Source: Acephala macrosclerotiorum (Eukaryota > Ascomycota > Leotiomycetes > Helotiales > Mollisiaceae). Taken from it: a stretch of 64,000 nucleotides of DNA. The first letter of the stretch is position 1. Each line of letters starts with the position of its first letter. The translations under genes were made by a program, and so were the position numbers. The stretch is taken from NCBI GenBank assembly GCA_014904845.1, contig MU119488.1:1-64000 (forward strand), read 5' to 3'. Below the pieces are notes generated by a model that ran no database searches, was not told the DNA's origin, and saw only the letters and a program-made list of their open reading frames with translations. Below, piece by piece: positions 22,919-33,476 of the stretch.

Positions 22919-23339
22919 TGTAACTCTACCAGAGCCTTCTCGAACCCCTCAAAAACATAAACCAGAGCTCAACAGCTCCAAGGGCGAGTAAAGGAATGCA
23001 GTCAAGAATCGAAGAAAGGAAAAGGCAAGGAGGCTGAGACTTGGTGGTTTCGTAAAATACTTGGTCGGCTGCTCGAGTTCGTTAGCAACCTGGCCTTTCT
23101 CGCAGCGCTTTAAATCCGGGGCTTGGCTTTCTCGGACGAGGCTAAAGAACCTTGTAGCTGCAGCGCAAGAACGTTCCTGCCTTAGGCGATCCAGCATCAT
23201 CAACCTCGAGAAAAAAAAGTTGAGATGCACACAGAGTCGACGTGAACAGTAACTCCTCATACGACCAAAGCAATTCATCTCCTCAACAAGTCCTCTAGCC
23301 TCGCAATTACACAAGACCAAGTCCACGAAATTAACGAAG
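22919..23339. promoter_or_regulatory. Divergent promoter region between lectin gene and TIM13
   Basis: About 420 bp between divergent starts. No ORF with a motif is present; a minus frame covering it (23428-22949) is a shadow across TIM13 exon 1 and the promoter. No specific sites assigned. Confidence 0.4.
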
Positions 23340-23687
23340 ATGGACAACATCAGCAATGGACTCGGCTTTGGAGCAGACCCAAAGGCAGCTGTGATGAACC
23401 AAGTACGACAAGAAGCTGCCATGACCAATGCGAGGCAATTGATCGAGGTAAGTCCTTTCCAATTACTTCATTGCATCTACGTCCTCATAAATTTATAGAA
23501 AGTCAACGAGCACTGCTACGAGAAGTGCGTCCCGAAACCCGGTTCCTCATTATCGAGCGGCGAGACGACATGCTTCACCCAGTGCATGGAGAAGTATATG
23601 CAGGCATGGAACACAGTCAGTCGGCAGTATATTACGAGGATACAACAGGAGAACAGCAAGGGTGCTGCTGGTGGAGGAATGTTCTAG
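23340..23687 (+). CDS. TIM13: Mitochondrial import inner membrane translocase subunit Tim13
   Basis: Two exons (23340-23447 and 23499-23687, intron 51 bp) give a 98-residue small Tim protein with the twin CX3C motif: CYEKC and CFTQC spaced as in Tim13, followed by 'MEKYMQAWNTVSRQYITRIQ'. Small Tims form hexameric chaperones (Tim8-Tim13) in the intermembrane space, escorting hydrophobic carrier and Tim23-type precursors; the four Cys form two intramolecular disulfides. Assignment to Tim13 rather than Tim8/9/10 rests on the N-terminal 'VMNQVRQEAAMTNARQLIEK' stretch and the C-terminal helix. Confidence 0.9.
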
Positions 23688-23945
23688 GGAGATAGATGGG
23701 CTGGGAGGATAACGACAGTGTATGACTAGGCAGGCTTGTATCATATGTCATAACAGCATTGGCGGAATGACCCAACTATTATGGGGCAATAGCAGATCAG
23801 CATGAATCAACTCTTTCCTCATAGAAAGTACATTTCTATTGCAAGGCTCCACAAAAAGTACAAGGGGTATCTCGCAACAGCGAGACCTTGAGAGCAAACG
23901 CACACCGTAGACGTATACCATAACGCACACTACAGACGCAAACCA

Positions 23946-25375
23946 TTAGACAACCTGACCCTCAGCCAATACCAACACTTTTATCAAGACAGTCTCATTA
24001 TCCTGGCCTCGTGGGAACAATCTCATGACGTCCTTGAAATCAGAACGGCTAACCACCTCCAAGAGCCCACCCGAATTGTCTGGTAAGTACACGTACAATT
24101 TGTCGACTTCCATTGTCCAGACCAGACCACAGGCGTTGAAAAAGTCCTCGACTGAACGGATGTTGGTAACACCGACCGACTTGAAGACTTTGGTGGCCTT
24201 TTGTCGGGCAAGAACCATCAGATAACCAGGGTCATGTGGGAGAATTGAGGCTGCGGGTGGTGAAGAGGTTGGTGTATTGGCGATGGAGGGTGTTTCCATG
24301 GCTCTGGAGGGAGTTGCAGAATGTCCTTCGAAAGAAGGGACACTGTCAAATCGGGCGACGGATGATGCGATTGAAGACTTGTGGTAGAACTCGGACTTGC
24401 GCTTCTTCTTTAGGTGGAGTGGATTAGAATGTCCCTCATCTTTGGGGCCGTTCTCCTTCGCCTTCTTCGACTCGATACATGTCTGGCAGAACCATACATG
24501 ATCGACAGGAGCAGGGACAACCGAGTAGCATTTCTCGTGCCAATGACACTTGCATTCCTTGCCTAGATCAGGTCAGCAACTCAGTATGACAATGTCGCCA
24601 GATTGGTGGGGTAATCTAAACTCACATTGGACCAGAATATTTCCATGGGTCTCGGTCTTGCTTCCGCATACGAAACAGTCTTTGGTGTCGAAGCACTTGA
24701 AGAGCTTGGGTTGTCAGCTCAATGTCCTCAAAGTCATGGGACATTATGAAATCCTTACATTTGCCTTCTCGAGACTGAGAGATTGGCTACCAAGTCCAAG
24801 AGCTAGCCCATTGTCCCTGATGGTCTCGAACAAAAGTAGCATATTGGCACGAATATCCTCCTTCTCTTCAAGGTTTTCTGGGGCCCAGACTAGTCGCGGC
24901 ATACCATCAATAGGGAAATCGATGAAGTTTTCTTCAACTGGTTGCCCTAGAAAGCGAGTCAGAAAACCGATCTCAGAATGTCCCACAATCTGGGGACATT
25001 ATCAAAGCACTGGGCCTACTCACAACCTGCATCCTCGGGAATTGACGGGGGGAAGAATTTAGCACCAGCGAGCGTTAAGAACGTGTCCACTATAGCCCGA
25101 AATTGTACGGTAAAGCCCACATCGTTAAAGGACGAACGTGCTGGGATCTGACCGTTGGCGTTGGGGAAGGTCTTGGTGTAACCAGTATATTGAACAATCG
25201 CAAGGACAAGGTCTTTGTGAAGCTGACTCCTAGCGACGATTCGAAGGTTGAAAGCACAATCATCCATACTTTTTGGGACTTTGACGAGCTCAACTCGGGC
25301 GGCCTGTCGAGCCTCATCGTGGCCGCGTCTGGGTCTAGAACGCGCCATACCGGGAGTTGTAGGGGTGGTTGTCAT
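23946..25375 (-). CDS. PHD-type zinc finger protein of unknown function
   Basis: Exons 25375-25024, 24946-24759, 24704-24626 and 24562-23946 join in frame to 411 residues. The N-terminal ~180 residues ('MARSRPRRGHDEARQAARVE', 'VELVKVPKSMDDCAFNLRIV', a GLGSQSLS stretch) have no motif I recognise. A C4HC3-like finger spans exons 2-4: CFDTKDCFVCGSKTETHGN, ILVQC, KECKCHWHEKCY, VWFCQTC. A basic nuclear-signal-like KKKRK follows, then a C-terminal domain 'DPGYLMVLARQKATKVFKSV' to 'VLIKVLVLAEGQVV'. Probably nuclear and chromatin-linked by domain type. Odd: all three introns (77, 54 and 63 bp) share a hairpin-forming AATGTCC/GGACATT module also found upstream and in exon 4; see the findings. The Met at 25348 is an alternative start. 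Confidence 0.75.
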
Positions 25376-25645
25376 TGATCCACAAGATCTGGTAGGTTGA
25401 GGTGTTGATGTGATGGTGTTGGAGGTCGAGTCTTGGATCCGCGGGGGTAAAGTACGTTCTCGCTAGCGCCTTCCATGATCGGTCTCTACCGACGCGTCGC
25501 TTCAAAGACGAGGAGTAGTTGAAGTCCGCAAATGATTAATTGAATGTCCCCAGAAACGGGGGACATTTGTGTTGTGAGTTTGATGTTGTGACGAAAGATC
25601 GCAAGGTGGATGTGTTGTGTTGTGACTTTCATTAGCGCCAAAGTT
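25376..25645. promoter_or_regulatory. Upstream region of PHD gene with AATGTCCCC palindrome
   Basis: The 270 bp upstream of the PHD gene also form the 3' flank of NSRP1. A perfect inverted repeat AATGTCCCC-7 bp-GGGGACATT lies at 25543-25567, the same module as in the introns of the downstream gene. Confidence 0.5.
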
Positions 25646-26839
25646 CTACTTGCCTCGCTTTTTGGCCTCCTCCGCCTCTCTCTTCCTAGCGAGATACCTC
25701 TCCTTAGCACTCATGATATCACCTTCAGTCTTCCTGCTCTTCGAAGCTCGCTCGACCTTTTGCCTCTCCTCTTCTTCCTGCTCCAACGCCCTCTTCGTTG
25801 CCTGTTCCAGCTGTATCTCCATCATCCTCGACTGGCGTTCCCGCATTGCCTGTTTACCTCCACCAGCGCCTACAAATCCAGATCCCCTGCTACGATCAGA
25901 CAACAATGATGATCCATGCGTCGTGTTCGCAGGTGCTGAACTCTTCGGCTTCGCGACAATGTTGAGTCCTCCTGTCAAAAGCTGCCTCTTGTCCACCACT
26001 TGGCCCTCATCGTTGACAGCAATGCCTGCACCAGTTTTCTCATTGATCTCACGTGCGAGATCAGCCTCAGTCTTCTCCTTTTCTTTCTCCTCTTCCTCGG
26101 CTGGGCCCTGTTGCAACCGGTCTTCAACAGCCTTGACAACTTGCGCGTGCTTCTGTTCGCCCTTCTCGAGCATACTCTTGTAGAAGCTCGTCATGCCTGC
26201 TCCTTTGTTTTTCTTTGCTTCTTCCGCCTCCCTGAGCTTCTCCTCTTCCTCTAATCTTCGGTTCTCCTCTTGTTGTTTCTTGTACGCCGATGTAACGAAT
26301 TTCTCCTTGTCAGCATACTCCTCCCCTTCTGCTTCTCGCTCCCTTGCAAGCTTCTTTTCTTCGGCAATAGTCGCGTCGCGCTTTCGGACCGCAGCAGAAG
26401 CAAGCAGATTCTTCATGTACTTAGGCTTCTTCTCTTTGTCTTCCTGAGTGATCTTCTTTTGTGGTTTCAAGGAGTCGTACACTGCGTCGTAGTCATAGAT
26501 GTTGGCATCCAGATCTTCAGCAGTCTCTGCATGCTTCTTTGAAGTGAATGACGAAGAGAGGTCGCCATACATGCTAATAGGGGCATTCTTGGGGTTGGCC
26601 TTGAGCGGTGGTTTGCCTGCCTTGATTGAGAAGCCATTCTTGCTTGGCTTCGAGGTTGTTGTGTCTTCAGGGATACCTCCAAACTCGCCGATCTCTTCTA
26701 CGCCAACCTCTACTCCCTTGTTCTCTCCGTCTGAATCATCCTCAACGTCGAAGATTGGTTTCCGCTTGCCAGGCTGTGGTCTGTTTCCAGGAGTCTTCTT
26801 CGTGAGATTAAGACCGTAAGACAAGCCTTTCCCAGACAT
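25646..26839 (-). CDS. Nuclear speckle splicing regulatory protein 1-like (NSRP1/CCDC55)
   Basis: Single exon, 397 residues. The N-terminus MSGKGLSYGLNLTKK, followed by an acidic linker and then 'ANIYDYDAVYDSLK', 'KKPKYMKNLLASAAVRKRD', 'GEEYADKEKFVTSAYKKQQE' and 'GMTSFYKSMLEKGE', is the conserved NSRP1 N-terminal domain. The rest is a highly charged Glu/Lys/Arg coiled coil ending in basic repeats. Known relatives are nuclear, bind RNA and affect splice-site choice. It shares a short divergent promoter with NFKBIL1-like. Confidence 0.88.
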   Translation of the reverse strand: MSGKGLSYGLNLTKKTPGNRPQPGKRKPIFDVEDDSDGENKGVEVGVEEIGEFGGIPEDTTTSKPSKNGFSIKAGKPPLKANPKNAPISMYGDLSSSFTSKKHAETAEDLDANIYDYDAVYDSLKPQKKITQEDKEKKPKYMKNLLASAAVRKRDATIAEEKKLAREREAEGEEYADKEKFVTSAYKKQQEENRRLEEEEKLREAEEAKKNKGAGMTSFYKSMLEKGEQKHAQVVKAVEDRLQQGPAEEEEKEKEKTEADLAREINEKTGAGIAVNDEGQVVDKRQLLTGGLNIVAKPKSSAPANTTHGSSLLSDRSRGSGFVGAGGGKQAMRERQSRMMEIQLEQATKRALEQEEEERQKVERASKSRKTEGDIMSAKERYLARKREAEEAKKRGK

Positions 26840-27053
26840 ATTGGCTTTTGGAGTTTTGCAAGAAGATATTAAAGCGTTTCGCTTTGAAGTTGAGGTTGTA
26901 ATATGGTGGATCGGCGCAAGGGTTTAGCCGCCACTAGCGCGATAAGAATCCTTATCGAGGAATTTGTGGAACTCACACAAAGCACTCGAAATTCACCTTC
27001 GAGAGGCCTGCGACGACCGGTACTTCTACATCTCGCGGCGAGCATCTATCCAG
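26840..27053. promoter_or_regulatory. Bidirectional promoter NSRP1 / NFKBIL1-like
   Basis: Only 214 bp separate the two ATGs (26839 minus, 27054 plus), so both genes must share this region. No TATA box or known site stands out. The plus-strand frame is open upstream of its first ATG to about 26964. Confidence 0.5.
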
Positions 27054-28079
27054 ATGCGCAACCCTACCGGGGTCGAAGAAGCCACGGAGATGGACGCGTC
27101 CGATGGCAGAGACGAGGGTCCAAGCCTTAATTCTCGCAAGGGAGGAGACGCGGAACCAGAGCCTGTCAAATCAAAACCCAGATTCAAGTCAAAGAGGAGA
27201 TCGAGTCGTCATGACAGATCACGAAGTCCAGCAGAACGAAGGCATCGCGAACGAGAAAGAGATCATCATCACCACCGATCGAAGCGGCGCAAACGCTCTC
27301 CTCGACCCGACCGAGATGACCCCTCCTTATACGACGACACACACCTCCCGAATGTGTCCTCAAATCAATATATGGACCCAGATGTGGCATTCAGAGAAAG
27401 CCTGTTTGATGCGATGGCAGATGATGAAGGGGCACAGTTCTGGGAAGGCGTTTATGGTCAACCGATACATACATATCCAGATGTGAAGCAAGGTCCTGAT
27501 GGAGAGTTGGAGCGCATGACGGATGAAGAATATACGGCCTTTGTGCGAGCGAAGATGTATGAGAAGACGCATCAGCATTTAATTGAGGAGAAAGCCCGAC
27601 GAGATGCTGCGAAGAAAGAGAGGGAGAGGTTGGCACGAGAGGGGGCTAAGGAAGAACGAGAGGCGGAAAGATTCAGGAAGAAAGTTGAAGAGAGTCTGCG
27701 CAGGGGTGAGGAGAGGAAGACCAAGAAGGCTTGGTCGGAGAAATGGGATGCTTACATTCAGAAATGGGATACTCTTGGCAAAGGAGTGGTGGAGAACATC
27801 GCTATTGCTACAATACCTTGGCCAGTCGAGAGTGGGGTACGTAAGGACGTTGGTAGGAAGGAAGTCGAACGCTTCTTCCTCTACGCGCCGACTGCAGGAC
27901 AACCTACTGAAGTACAACTCAGCAAAGTTTTAAAGGTGGAACGAGTACGATGGCATCCTGATAAGATCCAGCAGAAGCTGGGAGGCCAAAGTGTCAATGA
28001 AGAGGTTATGCAAGCAGTTACAGCTGTTTTCCAGGTCATAGACGATTTGTGGTCCGAGATGAAAGATGCCAAGAGATGA
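27054..28079 (+). CDS. NF-kappa-B inhibitor-like protein 1 (NFKBIL1) family
   Basis: Single exon. The first in-frame ATG is at 27054 (MRNPTG), giving about 341 residues; the frame is open further upstream but only from non-ATG codons. A basic RS-like N-terminus (SKRRSSRHDRSRSPAERRHR, SKRRKRSPRPDRD) precedes the conserved body: 'FRESLFDAMADDEGAQFWEG', 'MTDEEYTAFVRAKMYEKTHQ', a long charged helix, 'WDAYIQKWDTLG', 'IPWPVESG', and the C-terminal 'VERVRWHPDKIQQKLGG' and 'VTAVFQVIDDLW'. That last segment is J-domain-like and diagnostic of this family. Despite the name, fungal members have no NF-kB target; mammalian relatives act in pre-mRNA splicing, which matches the RS region and the NSRP1 neighbour. 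Confidence 0.85.
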   Translation: MRNPTGVEEATEMDASDGRDEGPSLNSRKGGDAEPEPVKSKPRFKSKRRSSRHDRSRSPAERRHRERERDHHHHRSKRRKRSPRPDRDDPSLYDDTHLPNVSSNQYMDPDVAFRESLFDAMADDEGAQFWEGVYGQPIHTYPDVKQGPDGELERMTDEEYTAFVRAKMYEKTHQHLIEEKARRDAAKKERERLAREGAKEEREAERFRKKVEESLRRGEERKTKKAWSEKWDAYIQKWDTLGKGVVENIAIATIPWPVESGVRKDVGRKEVERFFLYAPTAGQPTEVQLSKVLKVERVRWHPDKIQQKLGGQSVNEEVMQAVTAVFQVIDDLWSEMKDAKR

Positions 28080-29574
28080 TTCAATCTCGGCGAGTTTTGA
28101 GCATAGCATAGCGACGGCGTTTGCATGATACCATTGAAGGGACTGGGATTTTTCATGGCGGCCGGTCCTTCGAATTCAATGAGAACGTGATAAATTCATG
28201 ATATTACCACGAGCGAATATTTGACCATCATTGGGGACATTGTCGCTGGACCTAGATGTGGCCGGGGTTGTGCCTGGGATAGAGAACGGCAACAATATAT
28301 CTCAATAGCTAGGAGAGGGGTTCGGGTTCAAATCTTAATAGATATTCACAAGACATAATTAATGCTAACGGGACTAGAAGGAGCAAGTATACAGCTTCAT
28401 CAGTACTTCAACACGTGATATGTATTGGACGAACTGTTAAGGATAGTGCGAAAGGCAGGAAGAAGTAACTTACGAAAGGAAGCACCTGCCCCTGCTTATC
28501 TAGACGACCGAACGAACTCATGGGCAACATTTAAGTCATGATGCATTTCTATACTTTCTGCATGTGAACTGGCACTGCACGTACTTAATATCAGACCCTC
28601 GCTTCTAGATCCACGATCATCCGATGATCAGTAAATCTTTCTTATGTATTGTATTGTATTGCCCCTCTTCACTTCGACCTTAGATCGTTATCAGCATGCA
28701 TCTCATAATATACCTGCACCTGCACCTGAACAGTAAGCCTGTAGAATCCCCGGACAAGGATAGCGACGACCAATGATGGGCAGACTAAATTTCCACCTCG
28801 CTCTCCTCTGCCCTCTGCACCCCTCTGCACTTCTAACATCCATCCACGGGTGAAGCTGTTATTGCGCATACCCAACATCTGTGGCCCTTGTTATCAATGC
28901 AGTGTTTTCTTTTTCTGTTTCGAAGCATTCACTTTCCTCCCGCATGTCGTCAACTTCAAAGGTCACGATGATGCCCAGCCCAGCAGCTCTCGCTCTCTGA
29001 AGGAGCGCTAAGCCCCTCTGGCCCTGATCGCTGACCCCACCATTCACCACCATCCACCATCCAACTTTCCGCTGAACCAGTGACACTCGTCTTTCCTCCC
29101 TCCCGCACCCTTCGACCTCTCAACTCAACCTCCGCATTCACCTACCACCTCTCCTCTCCTCTCTGCTGCCGACGACGACAGCACTCAATTGAAATTATTC
29201 TCATCGCATCAATTGGCAGCCCATCGGCAGCGCATCAGATTGCTTCCACTTGCGACAGCTGCTCTTCCTTTTGCCAGCTTGGTCCGCGGTGCAGTTCTCC
29301 GCTAGCCAATTGCGACGCTGCTGTTCACGACTGCAGGGAGCCGCATTCCTTCTCGGTGGCTATTGCTTATCACCTCTGCACACCGGCCAGCAAGTCAAGA
29401 CATTCTAGAAGGTCGATACAGCTTCGCTTTTGTCAAACCTTTCCCCGCAAGCCTCCGAATTCAACTTCCTTTCAATCCGCAGACACACGCTCTCCTTCGT
29501 CACATTCAGCCTTGGTACCGGGCTTGCTAGCTAGTCGGATCCCGCCTCGACATAGCGACCTGCCATTGCTTCAT
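28080..29574. other. Intergenic and probable long 5' leader of the PKA gene
   Basis: 28080-28700 holds no gene; a GGGGACATTGTC copy occurs at about 28230. From about 29080 the plus strand is C/T-rich and the PKA frame is open upstream of its ATG, but the encoded Ser/His/Cys-rich sequence has no domain character, so I treat it as leader. Long leaders are common for fungal kinase genes. Confidence 0.45.
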
Positions 29575-31187
29575 ATGCCGACATTAGGCTTTCTCAAGAA
29601 GAAACGGACGAGGGAGTCGCCGGGTCAGAAAGACCTAGCCTCTCCTACTTCAACTTCAAGCCAAACCACCAGTCCGATAACTCCAACATCCTCCAGAGGC
29701 TTCGACAACTCCATAGCCTCAGTCTCCACACAATCTACAGCTCCACAAACTCAAAGCACATCCCAACCTTCCGCACAACCGCCGCAAGAGATTCCCACGG
29801 CTGTGGGCGAACAACAGCCAATGACGCAAGGGGTCAGTTACCAGCAGCAGGCTTACGCTTCTGCTCCTGGTCAGTACCAGGAAATGAAGCCTGCAGCTAA
29901 TACTGAACATCAGAACCTACCTACCATCAACAACCTTATCAATCCACCCCAAAACGACGGAAGTAGTCAGTCGAAGACAGAACAAGCCCCTTCCAACCCA
30001 TCGAATGGTCAGACTCAGCTGCCCGAAACCCAAGCAAAATCCATGCAGGCAATGCCTCAATCCCAGGTCAGAGTCACGAAAGGCAAATACTCATTGGGGG
30101 ACTTCGAGATATTGCGAACCTTGGGGACTGGTAGTTTTGGACGAGTACACCTTGTTCAGTCGAAGCATAACTCACGGTTCTATGCCGTCAAAGTTTTGAA
30201 GAAGGCCCAGGTGGTCAAGATGAAGCAGGTCGAGCATACAAATGATGAGAGGCGGATGTTGCAAGAAGTCAAACATCCCTTCCTTATCACGCTCTGGGGC
30301 ACATTCCAGGATTCCAAGAACCTATACATGGTTATGGATTTCGTAGAAGGAGGGGAGCTTTTTTCGTTGCTGCGCAAGTCCCAAGTGAGTTATTTCTTGT
30401 AGTTCAAGTATCGGCCGTACTGACGGATACCCAGCGATTTCCAAACCCAGTTGCAAAGTTCTATGCCGCTGAAGTCACCCTAGCGCTAGAGTATCTCCAC
30501 GGCAAGGATATCATCTACAGGGATCTGAAGCCAGAAAACTTGCTACTTGATCGACATGGCCATCTTAAGATCACGGACTTCGGTTTCGCGAAGAAGGTCC
30601 CAGACATCACATGGACTCTGTGTGGAACGCCAGATTATCTTGCTCCTGAAGTGGTATCGAGTAAAGGCTACAACAAGAGTGTGGACTGGTAAGCTTTCTT
30701 TCTGCACTCAATGCACTGTGACTGATATATCATGCAGGTGGTCGTTAGGTATACTCATCTTCGAAATGCTCTGTGGTTTCACACCATTCTGGGATGGCGG
30801 ATCACCCATGAAGATCTATGAAAACATTCTCAAGGGGCGCGTAAAGTATCCGCCATACATTCATCCCGATGCCCAGGATTTACTGCAACGCCTCATCACC
30901 GCGGATCTTACGAAGCGATTGGGTAATACTCATGGGGGCGCCGAAGGAGTGAAAAATCATCAATGGTTTGCTGAGGTCACCTGGGAACGGCTGGCTAAGA
31001 AGGACATTGATGCTCCTTATGTCCCACCAGTCAAGGCTGGTGTGGGTGATGCTTCTCAATTCGACAAGTATCCAGAGGAGACGGAATCGTATGGGCAGCA
31101 TGGTCATGATGAGTAAGTCCTTCGCCATCGTATCGATTCTCTGGCTAACCACAATTCAGATACGCGAAGCTCTTCCATGACTTCTAA
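29575..31187 (+). CDS. cAMP-dependent protein kinase catalytic subunit (PKA)
   Basis: Exons 29575-30384, 30435-30688, 30738-31112 and 31160-31187 give 488 residues. The first ~170 are a Gln/Ser/Thr/Pro-rich extension typical of filamentous-fungal PKA. The kinase domain has the Gly loop GTGSFGRV (184-191), AVK Lys206, YRDLKPEN (Asp300, Asn305), DFG (Asp318), the activation loop [14 protein letters not shown] with phospho-acceptor Thr331, and WWSLGI. The C-terminal tail ends in FHDF, the PKA-type terminal FxxF that docks on the small lobe; it is encoded by a tiny last exon. The regulatory subunit inhibits it until cAMP rises; targets control growth, nutrient sensing and morphogenesis. The starting Met '[10 protein letters not shown]' was chosen as the first with family-like sequence. 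Confidence 0.93.
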
Positions 31188-32869
31188 TTGATCAACCAAC
31201 TAATGATCCCCGGAACTTCTTCGGCGGGGCTGCTTGTCAATACAACACTCTTTTTTACTCTCGCAGACCACACACCCTGCACATATACTCAACAAGGTCA
31301 CCTTGTGTTTATCGAAAGCCTAGGTTGGTGGCGAAAAATGATTGGTGGTGCGTGGAAGCGGTGTTGGGATCGCGCGGATTAGGATATGATGGGCGTCATT
31401 GTAACTTGCGCGATATATTTTGAGGGAAGGATAATTGGGCTTCGAGGCCTAATAATGATTCTTGATGTCCTCGAGGAGCAGTTTGGTCAAGGCTGGAGTA
31501 TGACCTAGGCCTACAAATTGGGCATCAATGAAGATATCTTGACAGGCATCACTTCTCTGTGCTTGTCAAATCCCCGAGACAGTATCAAGAATGAGTTTAG
31601 CTGCGGATGCAGAACGCAAGTGCGTGTTGTGGCTCTCATCAGCGTGAGATCACGATATCAACATCAACATGCTCTAAACGCAGTTTTCTTTGGGTCATCT
31701 TCTTAAACAAGTCTCACGCAGAGATGGTGAGCTCTCCGAAAAGGGGTTTTACCGAACACGCCACACGGCACAGCGTTGTATTTCAACCCAATCTAGCCCC
31801 TGCACCTGGATCCGGATCTTCAACTGCGATTGCTACGGCTCAAGGTGAGCCGACGTCAAAATAACCTTCTTTCCCCGTGTCTCGTTCTCTCGGGCCATTC
31901 CGTACTTCGAGGTAATGTATAGATGCTGGAGAGTAGTGCCGAGGCGGAAGGCGGTGCTTTGGATTGTCTTCTTTAGTTTTACGTTTCTGGCTGTGTACTG
32001 GTACAGGAGGCCGGAATTCTTGCGTGACCCTGATGTCAGATTATGGGGTACTAGATTCGACGTCCCGCCGAGCCCTTTGATGGGTCTAGGTTTGTGGTAC
32101 GAAGTCACATCCTCGGTCATCTCTGACTGAGCCTAACTAGAGAATAACTCAGATAGCGCTTTCGTCAAATTCTGGATTCCGATAGGAGAATACAGCTCCA
32201 TAGACCACACTCAACCCCAAGCTCTCAGTACGTTTACACTCCCCTCCTATATCGGATCATGACTGACCCGGTCCACAGGTCTTCACAATCTCAATCTTCC
32301 CCCTTCACCACCAACCCCCCTTCCACCACTCAAAACAACCCACCCTTAAACATCCTAATAAACTCCTCCCCACTTCCAACATAAGCCTTCACCCCTTCAC
32401 GCCAATATGACTTCTCCCCAAACGTCCTACCAACAACACCTTATCTGGAACTTCACTCCTTAGCTACGTCGAATGGACAATCAACCCGTCAACGCACCAA
32501 TCAAACAAATCTATACCAACCGAACATCTCCCCTACTTTGGCGTCGGCACGCACTGGACGCAAGTCTTCTCCTTCTCCGTCCTCCGATGAGAAATTAATT
32601 CGGAATTTAAAAGAGATTAAAAATGTGAAAAAAGAATGGGAGGTTTAATTTAGGAGTAAGAATGGGGCGTGAATGTGGGGGCTTAGGGGAAGGTATGGGG
32701 CGCGGTGGGAATGGCATGGACGGAGGTGGGAATGGGGGGTTGGTGAGATTGTTTGGGGTGATGATGATTGAGTGTGTTCTGGAGTGGAAATAAGTGATAT
32801 AGAGACAGAGACAGGACCAATGTTTTGGGGAACAGAGGTAATCTTACTTTGCAAGAGAACCTGGATGTA
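31188..32869. other. Intergenic with weak coding relics
   Basis: A plus frame at 31915-32130 has a basic start and one strong hydrophobic helix (AVLWIVFFSFTFLAVYW), as in a type II membrane protein N-terminus, but stops after 71 codons. A further plus frame at about 32460-32590 ends 'HLPYFGVGTHWTQVFSFSVL'. These may be pieces of one decayed gene with a Pro/Thr-rich spacer between; no family was recognised. Confidence 0.35.
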
Positions 32870-33322
32870 AGAGCTGGGGCCACCAAACACGGCCCACCCC
32901 CTCATTTTACACCAAAAGTTACACTTTTTATAACTTAATAACTCGCCATATTCTTAATAAAATTTTATAAAATTGAAGAATTGGATTAAGATTTATTTAA
33001 ATTTAATTATATTAAAAATTCTAAAATTAATATCTTAAATTGCAAGTTTTATATATAAGTAAAGTGGGAAATATTAAATTTTTCATAAATTTATATGTAA
33101 ATTAAGCGATTTTACTCTTTTTTCATAATTAACTACATACAACTTTTGCATTTCACATTTAATTTAATTTCTGAATCGTACAAAAAATGTATTTAGTAAA
33201 GATTAAGAATATAAGAAGTTTTTATTAACTTAAATTAACGCGTTGTGGAGATATAAATAAACGCAAAAAGAGTGTTTTGGTGTAAAATGGTGGGGTGGGC
33301 CGTGTTTGGTGGCCCCAGCTCT
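32870..33322. mobile_element. MITE-like element with 48-bp terminal inverted repeats and TA target duplication
   Basis: The left arm 32870-32917 (starting AGAGCTGGGGCCACC) and right arm 33275-33322 are inverted copies differing at two positions. TA dinucleotides flank both ends (32868-32869 and 33323-33324), as expected for a Tc1/mariner-superfamily insertion. The 357-bp interior is AT-rich and codes for nothing, so this is a non-autonomous element. The AT-richness may reflect RIP. Confidence 0.85.
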
Positions 33323-33476
33323 TACCTTTTCTCAAGATATTTAAGAGGAAGCTAAGGATTCGTTCAGTATGGCTCCTCCGCCGATCAAGCTCAAGTATGC
33401 ACGTCCTAATGAATGACCCTAGAGTCTCGTGCTTTGATGTGTCGCTTTTTGGGAATGCCGCAAGGAGGGTACAGTA

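Noticed and set aside
28310..28345. GGGTTCAAATCT, possible tRNA B box
   Set aside because: No matching A-box or acceptor stem at the right distance.
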